A DNA stretch of 64,000 nucleotides from the NCBI GenBank assembly GCA_033063855.1, contig CP093831.1, forward strand, positions 6,758,001 through 6,822,000, in the 5' to 3' direction. Within the stretch, counting starts at the first letter, position 1; each line of letters opens with the position of its first letter. The stretch comes from Smittia aterrima (lineage: Eukaryota > Arthropoda > Insecta > Diptera > Chironomidae). This document shows, in pieces, positions 14,045 to 25,800 of the stretch. The translations under genes were made by a program, and so were the position numbers. The notes below the pieces were generated by a model that saw only the letters and a list, made by a program, of their open reading frames with translations, made no database searches and was not told the DNA's origin.

Positions 14045-17000
14045 TTAATTAAGTCTAATCAGGGAAATTTCGTTACGTTCAGTGACATTGTCATCAGCAA
14101 CGACCTTCTCGAACGGATACAGCAGGAAATACTTTACAGATTTAACGACCAGTTGGGAGCAGATGTAGAGCAGTACGATAATCATCAAGAGCTCATTCTG
14201 CTTTTTACGTTTGATACCCTCGATGGTCTTGGCGTTGTCGTCATATATCTGTCAATGAGAGGCATCAATTAGCACTCGCTAATTAGTAACGAAGTAAATG
14301 TGGTTTTTACATTAACAAAACTCCATGCAAACGCCCAAATGAAAATGTATATTGCGGTGAAGCGACGCATTGCCTTTAGTTTTAAAACCATTGCGTAATT
14401 TTAATTCTACACAAATGCTGCACAGGAGAAAAATTTCAACGTCCTTTCGACAACACTGACTAATGGAATCTGAAAATAGAGCGGTTCAAACAACCAGATA
14501 AGTTTATTATATTAATTCTTGATATACAGAATCGAATTAGCGGTTTACTATCAGTTCCGCTTAATGGAAATTTATCAAAAGCTTCACTCAGCTTTCATGT
14601 TTGTGGTGTGCAAGTGCAGTAGAGGCAGAAAAAAAATGTTTTGAACCTTCGTGTAGTTAATCAAAACTCGAGGCAGAACACAAAAGTTGCGTGATCCTTT
14701 CAATGCACTTTCATTGAAATTATGGAGAGAAAAAAGTTTACTAAGCTCTTCTCTCGACGATTTAATGTACTCCACTCGAATAGAAAATTTCTCCCACAAA
14801 TGTTTTCGCTTGACGAATACCGCAAACAGAATTTTCCAGTCGCTCGACTGATGTGAACTAAATTTACACTCCTCAGTGGGTTAGCATACACCAACTTTGC
14901 TCCCAGTCCAAAAGCTCGCTTAGGATTTCATTCTGTTGTGTGCTTAATTGAAATAAATTAATTAGCGAGGCAAGTACAGCAACTAAATTATGAATTAAAA
15001 TGCGAAAACTATCAACTGCAGCTCGCAAGAGCAAAGTAAAAATATTAAAACTTGCAATTCCCATGCAAGGCACACAATAAATTCGGTTGACATACCAATT
15101 ACTCTCGCATTAAAGTTTAAACAAAGTTATAAAACAATTAATAAACTCCGAGAATTTTAACGTCGTCATTTACTCGTAATCCTTGAATTACGACGACAAA
15201 AATTACGGAACCGAAACAAATTGTGGAGATGAAGCGACATGAGCAGCACGAAATCGTTTTTACGAGAAATTGATTTATCCATATCGTTATGATATAAACT
15301 TTTCGCTAATTGCGATGTCGCGAATCGTGAGTCGTCTCACGCAGAGAGAGACTGCGATTTTTAATTGCGGCACCGAAATAATTAATTAGTCATCGCTTTT
15401 GAATGAAATTAATGATTTTGACACTTTTTTTGGGGCAAACCTAAGAGCTTGAGGGATATTCTGATAACACGGGAGCAATCGTTCAGTCTAGTCTCTCTCC
15501 AAAAATTTTGACATTGAAAACTTTGAGTGACCTGAAAAACTGTTTGCTCAGAAAGAATGGTCAATTAAACGGTTACAAAAGTTGGTCGGCTCGAAAGGGA
15601 AATTACCCAAAGGCGAATAACATTTTCACACATTTTCGAACAACTCTCCAAGAAGACTGGAAGAGAGAGAAAGCGACAGAGTTCGGATAATAATTACAGA
15701 GACCCTTAAGAAAAAAAAGGTAAAAAATAACATCCTGTACTTGAACGAAAGAGGAGAATGGTTAATGTTCCTGTCATAAAACAAACCGCGACGACCCATA
15801 TTCGTGCTCTTCCACATTTATGTCGTCGTCGCTCAAATAACGAAGTGAAGCGGAAGTAAATCTCAATAAAAAACTGAATATTTTCGGTTTAACGCTCGCG
15901 CGATCGTATAAATAAATTACCGTTCGATTATTGAAAGCCATCACCGGTGTGCGGCTGAGATTAAATCGAAGAGATGCTCCAGAATAGCAAAGAAGGCAGC
16001 ATAAGACAAACGATGTCGAGAACATTGCGCTGAGCAGAAACAATAATGCCCAAAATATGCAAATGGAGTTACATTAATATTCATCGAACTGATGCCTGAT
16101 ATTTTATTCATATTAATGTGTTACTTCATACCCAAATTTCCATTTTTCCACCATTATTTATTTACGTTCAGTCGTCAGTGCGATTTCGAGTGGATGCTGT
16201 TGATATTCTGTAACATCGCAGCGACAAGACGAGGAGAAAATTCCGCTGATTTGCATAAAATTTTCATCGCGGTGTGATACACATTTTTTAGCTCGGAAAT
16301 TTGTGCAAATAACTCGAATAATGTTTGTTGTTTGAGGCGATATTTACACACGCTATCGCAATGCTTCGTTCAAACCGTTATCATCAGCCGCTTTTCATCT
16401 GCTATCGATGAACAAAGAACGAATGGATTGCGTTGATTTTACCCGTTCAATTTTTTACACAGCAGGTTCATTACTTTAGATCAATACGATTGAAGGGACA
16501 TTGAAGAGAGTTCTTTATTCGAGGAAATCACATGAGCTCAGATAAATAAATTTGATATTCACATTTCGTTTGTGTCGACTCGACACTGTCGAGAGAAAAA
16601 TGTAAAAATAAAATCGAATCGTAAAACTTTATAACTGAATTTGTGTCGCGCTATCAAAAAGCAATTTATTATTAGGATGAAGGTGAGGCAATTAGTAATG
16701 ATGTGCGGCAACAAAGTAAGTTGCGGTTAGAGTGAGAGGCAGTCAACCGGAATCCCTCTGTCTCCGGCTCATAATTTATCAAAACAACACGAAATGCTTA
16801 GAAGCGCGTCGTCTTTGCTTTCCCAAACATTTGTTTTCGGGCCTCTCGCGCGCTTCAAGTCGCTTTACCTCTTGTGGCTGAAAATAAATCAAAAGTCTCC
16901 GGCAGGTAAAATTAAATTCCAATCTGACGAAAAACGAAGCGAGGAAAACAATCGAAGAAAGATTACAAACGAATGAGAGCGCGTCTCCGATAATAAATGG

Positions 17001-20000
17001 TTTTATTTATTTTTAAACACATAAATTGTCATTAAAATTGATACATTCGATGCTGCTGCGAGACAATAAATCATTTCTGAGCTTCGCGCACATTTAGATT
17101 AATGCTGTGAGAAGGAAAATTGGAAAGAGACTCAATAAAATACAAACCGATTTCGATTGCCATTTAAGGCACATATTTGACTTTACGACACTAATCTTGT
17201 CACAATCTTTGACAGAGTCATAGACTTTCCATCAGCGACTTCTTTCGTCTTGGTTATTTCCTTGGAAACTTATAACGAGTTCCTAAGTCTCCCGCGAGCG
17301 AGTACACAATAACATGAAGTCACATTGTCGCAATGCCTGGCATCTGGGATTAAGAATTGTAAATGTTTAAAACGACGCTATAAAAGTCGACATCGGCATG
17401 GGATTGATCGAAATGTAAATCTCTAGCACACAATTCCGAATTGAAATTCCATTAGAGTTTTCGATGGATTTTTAAGACGCACTTCACAGTGAATTATTGA
17501 GTTTGCAAAATTTTAAACCCAAAGAATTTAGAAACGAGCTCGATTCTCGATCTCCAGTCGAGTAGAACAGCAAAAGAATCCATTAGGCATTCGCTGAAAT
17601 AATCGTTTTCAACCTTCTGATTAGATCTCTCGAAGTTATGGCTCCTTCGCTCGCAGGAAGCTCAAATCTGGGCTCCGTTATTAATTCATAACGCAGAGTG
17701 CTTCAAATTATCTTCTCGCCGGCTCGTAACAATCGATCCGCCTCACAATGCTTCGACTCTTTTCACTTTCACAGCAGAAAAACAAATAGCACCGCGTGTA
17801 AAACTAACACGGATCGATGTGATTATCAAATATCGGAAAAGGTTCGTGATGAGCGGAGTTGGAAAATTGGAGATAATTACAGACATGCATCGTTCTAATG
17901 GTCAATTACATGAGAACGTTCGGTGTTTCTTTGTTTTGGAATCGTCCAATCATTCATTCCTTTTCAGGTAAATCAATTCCCTCAATGAAAACCTTTTCTC
18001 CTTTCCCTCGAATTACATCATCCACGAAATTAATGAATTTTTAATGGAAAATAATCAAAACGAAAGAGTTCTTTAAGAGTCTTTTGACGGCTTGTGACTC
18101 TGGGAAAGGAAAAGAAAAGAAAAGAATTGAGAGGGTGAATGAAAGAAATTAATAAATTTTCTCAGACAGTTAACCATTTCTGGGCTTCCTTTCATTCACA
18201 AGTTAAGAGCTTGACTCAATTAATCAATGATCGAAAAAATTAAATCTTCATTTCTTTATTATTCACTAAACCAAAACCCAAGATATCGCTTGATTAAAAC
18301 CTTGTTCCTTTTGAATACCCGGCGATGAAATCAAAGCGCTCGCTACCTTAAAAATGAGGCTTCTTATTCTTCAAACAAAGTCGCTCGTTCATTAATGCAG
18401 GCAGGAAGAAAATTCATTCTCGACGCTCACAAACGATACCACCTTGGTGGCGGTAATTAAATTTCATTTAGCTCAACTCACAAATTTATTCTTCGTCTCT
18501 CGGCAACCGACAGTGTGGAGAGAAGAAAAATGTTTATTCAAAGCAACAAACTCTTCAAACTTCCATTAACACGCCGCTTTCAATGAAAACAATGGTGGAA
18601 TCTGGTTTAAGGGAAAGGTCTTTGCTGATTTGAGTTCTAAGAAGCGACGAAATACTTTAATCCTCAGCCTTTTGGTTGCGTTACTTTCGGTGCTCCCTTC
18701 GGATTCCTTAATTGAATATTAATGATAGCTTCTCCTTCTCATCATGCATAAGAAGTTCTTAAGAACAACATAATGTGCTTTTTGTTTCCACTCGCATTGT
18801 GTGTTAATTCAGGATGAAGCGAAGAGTCGCGAGAATAAGAAATTCATTTCGATTCATAAATACCTTCTTCTTAATCCTCGCCGTCGAGAGTCACTTCGCA
18901 TAAGTAAGAGCACCTGTCTAAAGTTCTCACGATTTTTCGTTTCACTCGAAGCAACGTTGAAGCTAAGAAACTGAAAATTTCTTTATTTTGCCGTCAATGA
19001 ACTGTTATCGTTTTTGAAGGAACATAAAGCGAGCGAGAATAACGAGGACAGAAATGTTGGATGTGTAAGAGGCTGTTAATCATATTTCACATTCTTTAGG
19101 ACCTCTCGAGGTTCTGCTATCGAAATATTCATAGATTTTACTCGAAATGTTCGAGTTAGTGAAGTCAACTTATGTGAACCAGGAAGCACGTGAGTGAAAG
19201 CGTGTAGAAAAAAAAGAGAATTATTTAAATTAAAAAATCCCTTGTGTTCAGTAACTGCAAGGCACTTTAAAGGCTTTAAGTCTTTTTGTGAAATGAAAAA
19301 CAAGGCAAGACAACGTCGATAACTGAAAACGGCAAGAGAACAGCGAGCAAAGCAATCGGACAAGAAATTGGCACTTTAAAAATTAAATACTTGACGTGAA
19401 ATTGCAGCGCTTCAGATGAATCGTTGCCGTGCGTCGGGCAGAAGCAATTTCGTCTTTTGTCTGTCGGATTGCATGACGTGATGTTGGATCACGCATGAGG
19501 CTGAGTAGTTACTTTACATTTATTATCGCAGATTCTTTAACTCTTTGCATGCTCTTAGCAAGGCATTTACATCTGATTTCGCACTGGAAAAGCTGTCAAA
19601 GTTATTATCTGCTCGCTTCCAGATGGCGGAGAATTTTCTGTATGGTAATCAGGATTTTGTTTGACGAGATAACAACGTCAGCGGAATTTATCACCTGAAC
19701 AAATTATTGTCGAGTTGAAATCATTAAAGAAATATTTTCTCTCATTGCGATTTGTGAATAATGAAACAACAACTTTCAGTTTCAATTAACAGGAAACTCA
19801 ATTCAATTGAAACAAGTTTTCTTCATCCAGAAAATAATTTATTAAAAAACAATTAAATGAAGATTGAAAATCGAACAAAAGAAGTTTTCTTTGAAAAGAA
19901 TCGATGATTCGAGATAAAAGGCGGACACAAACAAGTTTCAATCCATTAATCCGCAATCCGTGAGCTCGAAAGAACATTTCCGGGAGCCATCATTTTCACG

Positions 20001-22822
20001 TTTCTGTTTCGAAACTGTTGTTGTATTCCCGGAGAAAATGCAATTTTGTCAAACAACGCGCGATTCGATTTTTGTTTTGTTCGTTTCGATCACTTTTCCG
20101 TTGTTTTTCGGAAAGAAAATTTCCACTAATGGAAACTTGATTTTTTCCAATCAATTCGCAGTCAGAAACCTGATAGTTTCCCGTCTGCCTTTCCTGAAAA
20201 GTTCTCAAGTCTGTTTGTGTATGAAGTCTTATGTCTGCTTCATATGAAATTTTGAAAAAAAAATCGCTAAGTCGGACAAAAAGCAGTTGGCGGCGTCTGG
20301 CGGGACAGAAAAATGCGTCACTGTCTCGCAATCGAAATAAATTGTTGCCAAAAAAAGAATCATTCTCTCATTTTCAATTTTCTCCTCTCCAGCATGACAC
20401 AGTCATCGTTCTCTTCAACTACTAGATTCAAAGTCATGCGATGCATCTCTGTGAAGAGGGGAGACCGACAGTCGCAATTTTGACGTAAGGCTGGCGATAA
20501 CCTTCTCATGTTCTGCTAGACAATTTATTTCTCACAATGCACAGGCACTGCAAAGCGACAAGAGTATTATTTTAAACTTGAAAAGAACGCAGTGACAAAA
20601 GATGAAAAATGGCAAAGGGAAATTGAGGCAATTTCGCAAGCTATGCAACGCGAATCTGAGTAAAGCGTCTGCGAGGTTTTATACGACAAAACGTGACAGC
20701 ATTCCTGAATTCACAGTCACAAGCCAGACAGAGGAGGAATGTTATGTTTAGCGTGTAAAAGCAGACTGTGAAGCAAATGTAATGCGAAGTCTATTGTCTA
20801 ATTTTAATTACAAAAGCTACGGCTAGACACCGATGCATGAATGAAAGTGTCGTTTAGAAACAATCATTAAAGCTCTATCTTTAATTAATAATTATACATT
20901 TCGAGACATGACTTATCTCTTTAACTGGCAAAGCATCTTCATCGATTCAAAGTACTTCAAACTAATGTGACTGAGTTGTACGATAAAGTTTCAATCAATG
21001 CTCTCGTGTCATTCGAAGAGAAGGCGAAACTTTATCGGAGACTAACATAACCGATGAAAAAGGTCAAATGATTGTAAGAGGCAAAAACCATGAAACTTTT
21101 CCGTCTCTCGAGGGAAATGCTGACAAAAGAAAGAAAGAAAATTCTTTGGAAAAGAGAATTAAGTTTTTGAAGCGATGCCAGAGGAAATAAAAATGAAAAA
21201 TTGTATGATTTGTCTAAGAATTAATAATTTGTGTCAAATGCAATTTGTTTGTTGTCATGGCAAGACGAAACCAGCTCCCTCGTTCATTTCTTTTTTTGCA
21301 CAACGAAATTTTCTTTCCTCGAAAACTTGAAATGCTTCTCTTGCAGCCCAATTGTATGTGTGCTGTCGCTTAAAGCGTTGAGAAATATTTGACGATTGTT
21401 GGAAATATTTATTAAAAATCCTAGATGAAAATTTTCTCCATCGACTTTTCAGCTTTCAAACGACAAGTTGGCGATGTCTAAAAGTTAAGCTAGTCTCAAG
21501 AGGAAATTCACAATGCAGAATTCTTAAACTGCGGAGAGAAAACATTTTTAATTAAAACTTTTCTTGCACATTTACAATGCTTAACTCGTGAGAGAAGAAA
21601 TTGCACAATTTCTACTTCTCGTATGTTCATCAACAAAGAAATTTTATAAAATTACCCAAACTAAAAGCTTTACTAAATAAATTTCTCTATTTTCTTTGCA
21701 GGATTGAAGCGTTTCTCAGCTTAAAGGTATGTAAATTCATAGAAGTGCATTCAAAGTGAAGCCCGAAAATTTAATTACTTTTGAGTTTCTCGAAAGTGTT
21801 GTTCGTTTACTGTCGAATGAGCAAACAACAAAAGTGAGCGAGTGATTTCAAGTTTCATTTAATTACGAGCGCACGTCGTGCTTAAACATGAATAAATAAA
21901 ATTGCAATGCGCCAAAGCATATCGAAGAGTGTTTGGCATGAATTTCCTCCCCCTAACCTCGTCTCTTGTTCAGTCGAACGCTTCATGCTCAGGAATGCAG
22001 CAGACATTTCGCAGTAAATTTTCAATTTTCTTCCTCTCTAACGAAACATGATAGAAAGCTATATTAGAATCGACTTAAACATGAAGCTTTGTTGAGGTTT
22101 TTCTCTCGCGATCCTGGCGAGCGCGATAAAAGTCTGAAGTGGATCGTGAGTTTCAACAATTTTTCGACTTCAGAAACATAAATTTGCTTACACACTCAGC
22201 AGAACGAAAAGCGAACCGGAATTGAACGACTTTAAGGCACAACAACGAATTGCTTCGTCTCTCTCTACACAAACAATAAAAAATAATTAAACGTTGCCAT
22301 AAATCAAAAGCATGTTAAACGAGAAATTTTTCTTCAATTTCCACCGCCGGAGACGAACGAATTTAATGTCATTTTCATAAAAGCACCAGCGTGTCTCCTC
22401 CGATTTAAATTTAATTTGTTCCTAATTGCTGTCGTGCGCCATGCCGCATAGGCAGAAATCTCTCTCCCTGCCATCCGAAGGAATCATCAAATTGAAATTA
22501 TTTTCACCATTTTTCACCCAACGCCGTTGAATTGATAAAAAATTCATCGTGTAAATTCAGGAATTGGGCCAGAGCGACGGGGAGAGCGAGTGAAAAATTT
22601 ATTATCATTTTCTCATCAAACAAACAATAAGCAGGGAAGTGAAAGAGGAAAAGTCGGATGAAAATAATGATTTTGCCATCACTTGGCACGATTGTCAAGC
22701 GCCTCGTGTTGTTTATTGAATTCAATATCGTATTTTGATTTGGGCCGTCGATCAGTTCCGCTTGGCTCAAGTAGTTTTTGTTTATCTTGTTGATATCGTG
22801 ACGGAATCATACAACGACTCAT
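14045..22822 (-). CDS. Unrecognised 150-aa membrane protein, three exons
   Basis: Model on the minus strand: exon 1 22822-22683 (ATG, 46 codons plus 2 nt), exon 2 16029-15921 (109 nt), exon 3 14248-14045 (67 codons plus TAA). Splice signals read AA/gtgatg, gctcag/CGCAATG, ACG/gtaatt and gacag/ATATAT. The phases fit exactly (453 nt in total). Exon 1 is polar and basic (PSRYQQDKQKLLEP; KYDIEFNKQHEALDNRA). Exon 2 gives a hydrophobic, Cys-rich segment (about residues 50-67, FVLCCLLCYSG) followed by NLSRTPVMAFNNRT. Exon 3 gives IYDDNAKTIEGIKRKK, a clear membrane helix (about 103-118, LLMIIVLLYICSQLVV) and a charged tail. Exon 3 has the most convincing codon pattern. I do not recognise the family. 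Exon 2 contains its own Met (residue 49), so a shorter form or another first exon is possible. The introns are 6.65 kb and 1.67 kb. Confidence 0.6.
14249..15920 (-). other. Intron 2 of the minus-strand membrane-protein gene
   Basis: AT-rich sequence with many stops in all frames. Short open stretches on the minus strand (for example 14873-15073) lack convincing splice sites, so no further exon is called here. Confidence 0.45.
16030..22682 (-). other. Intron 1 of the minus-strand membrane-protein gene; no other firm gene
   Basis: This 6.65-kb stretch is AT-rich. It holds one possible 25-nt plus-strand mini-exon at 21702-21726 and a plus-strand open stretch at 16794-16976 ending near a possible donor, neither with recognisable similarity. 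I see no RNA gene or mobile element in it. Confidence 0.4.
21702..21726 (+). other. Possible 25-nt mini-exon
   Basis: The tract ATTTTCTTTGCAG is followed after 25 nt by AAAG/gtatgt, a strong donor. One frame reads through (IEAFLSLK) and another ends in TAA. A non-coding leader exon of kirre is an equally good reading. Confidence 0.25.
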
Positions 22823-25800
22823 AGTTGAATATTGAATGGTTGTCTCATCGCAAGCTCTCACTCTCGCTCCTTCTCTTCCATCCTTCAACGACACCAATTG
22901 CCATCAATTTTTCATCGAATAATTTTTCAATTTTTTCATCGCTCAAAAGTCATCAGATGTTATCAAATTTGTTCCTGAAAGTCAAAACAAACGCTGTTGC
23001 CTCTGACTAGCTTTTCCGGGTATAATATTTTCGTTATTTAGGAGACGTCATGTTTTTGAATTTCGTTTTAATTAATTTTCTGATGGATTTTATTTCGTGG
23101 AAAAATGAGCGAAGCGGAATTTTTCATCTTCCGTAATAATTACAAAACTCCTAAAAAAAGCTGATAATGTAGCAGAGAGATCAAAACAAAATTGAAGACC
23201 CTTTCCCAATAAATTTTGTTGTCTTTGATCCATCAGCAATCGATTTCGAAACCGACAGCAAACATTCCAAACCAAAATTATTTTCTGCTGCTATCAGCGC
23301 GGTCGTCCAATTAGTTAGAACGGCAGAGGGTGAAGTTCAAATAAATTATGACTCACACAGCAATTATTTCGCTCTCCCCCGCTACCACAACTCGTTTTTA
23401 TCAACACAACCGATCCTTTAAATAAACTCTATGAGTGATGACGAATACTTTTCGTTGCGGGAAATTGGAAAATGTTAAACTTATGTCGGTCGAGTTACTC
23501 ACTTTTCCCCCAATTTCAATTTTTCAAGTCCTGATGCGTGTTGATTGTGACTCATTCACTTTTCAATGCAGTTTTCCACGTATTTTCACTTTTATTTCAT
23601 TGAAATCGTCGAAATATTTACAGAATGACATAAAGTGAGGGATCGGAGTCGTCTGAGTTTAAAAGAAACTCGATGAGGTTGGGGTTGAAAAATATTTTTA
23701 TTATTCATCGTCGTAATTACGTAACGTTCTCGTGTTTGTGTGATTGCGTCTTTTCCCCCTTTCGAGTGAAAAGGAATCGTTGAGTCACATGTAACGTGAG
23801 TGCAGTGAGTAATACGAATTGAAAGGAACCGACGAGTAACTTATTTAAAATTAAATTCCGATTAGACGCTTTTGAGTTCACGAGACGTCGTCGAGACGGT
23901 TCGAGAGACTCTCGAGAATGATTGTTAATGGCACTTCGAATAACAGGCTTTTCATCTCACTTCTTTGAGATCAGGAGGGATTGATATTGAATAATATCCA
24001 ATTAAAAGCATTTCACGTCGTTGATCTCTCTTCACTTTTTTTTGGAGAAGTTTGGGATTCTTTCGCCTTCACTTCGAGTATTTACGCAACAAATTAAAAA
24101 ATAATTTTAATGAACCCAAGCCGTTGAATCACTCAAGACTTTTTTAAGATCAGCAGCCCGATCCAAAGAAATTTGTGAGATGATTCATCAGAACTTTTCA
24201 AACTCATGGCTTTGTCATGACAACGCAAATCTGAGGTAATTGTTACGATGAAGGCGAATGAACAGAAAAGACGAATTACACGAAGCGCAATCAAGTTGAC
24301 AATCAAATATTCTGTAACATCATTGTCTTAAAGTCTATTTACATAATCGGCATTACGACTAATCTGCAATGTTCTTTATTCAGAGAAAACCAGAGCTTGT
24401 AACTTCACACACTGAGCAAGACAATAATTGGTTATTCTATCTCGTTAGGATGAGAAGAAGCAATCGATAATCTACGAAAATTCATGAGAAAGTGATAAGC
24501 TCTGGAATATTAAATGAAAGCTTTTCTGCTTTACGGCAGCTGATGGAAGCTTAAACGAGAAAAGTGTTTTTTATGCTTTTCGTCTTCCGTCGCAATTATC
24601 TTTTGAGGATTGAGAGACGTGAAGGTTTGAAAAGCCAAAGAGTTTAAGTTTTACTGCTTCCATCCCAAGCACATGCACATACATCGAACGAGAGTGAGAG
24701 AGAGTCAAGAACGTGATGTTTTCATTTTTCAATAATTCATTCTTCTCCGGACGAACTTTATGCTGTGTAATCCACAAAACTTTTACATCATCGTGACGAA
24801 GGAAGCAACGCAAAAACGTTATCGATTAACGAGAACAATTCGAATCAATTCTTTAAAGCGATTTTCTTATCGCTTCTGTGATTGGCAATTTGTTAGCTTC
24901 TCGATGTTATTGCTAATTGACTCAGTGATTCTAGTGATTAGTTTCAACTTTTCATGTCAAGTGAGATGATTTCTTCACCTCGTTCATTACGACACCACAT
25001 TTCACTCGATTTCACTTCAAATTGAGCATTGTTAGTTTGATGAAGTTTTAAAGGAATGAAATATTTAAGTCGACATCATGAGTCCTCAACTCCAATTAAT
25101 GAACTCGCTCCGCCAGAAGCCAACGAGCTTATTAAAAATTTCTCTTTTGTGTACAATATTGAGTCAATAAAACCATTATTAACTTTCGTTCTCGCTTATT
25201 CCTTCTTCTTTAATGCAATTTTGATCTCATTGAGAATTCTGCAGACTGCGAATAGCTGGAAGGCTGACAGACCATGAAACTTAAGTCAGTGAGATTTCTC
25301 ACAAGTCAAACAATTTTCCGCAAAATATTTTTTCCTTCTCTTTGTGTGAAACTTCAATAAAGTTTTTTTTTGCTTTCGCTGCTGATGCAGTCAGCACATT
25401 AAGTTCTAGGAAAAATGAGCCCTAAGTGTTAGGTTCGCATATTTTTCGAGGAAACCTTATCACATCACAACATCAAAAAATATTCCACCGCCCCTTGTGA
25501 CATTTCGCTTCTTACCTTTTTCACGACCCAGAGAACAAGTGAGTCATGGTTGGAAAGAGACACAACGCAGTTCACGTTTCGTCTTACTTTATTGATTTTT
25601 TTCCGTGAAGGCTAACAATTAATTTTTGTTCTACTCAATCTACAGACAATGTCTGATTATAAAAACTAATGGTAAAGCAAAATACCTCGTTATCTTCTTG
25701 CTTCCAACGAAAAGAAATTTATTGCGTTTATTCTTATTGGAGAAACTCAACAAATTGCGGGATCAGTAATTGATTTTGTGATTCTAAGCGAGAATATCTT

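Noticed and set aside
14036..14272. 78-codon plus-strand frame over exon 3 of the minus-strand gene
   Set aside because: The minus strand gives a far more protein-like sequence with splice sites and a membrane helix; the plus frame is its shadow.
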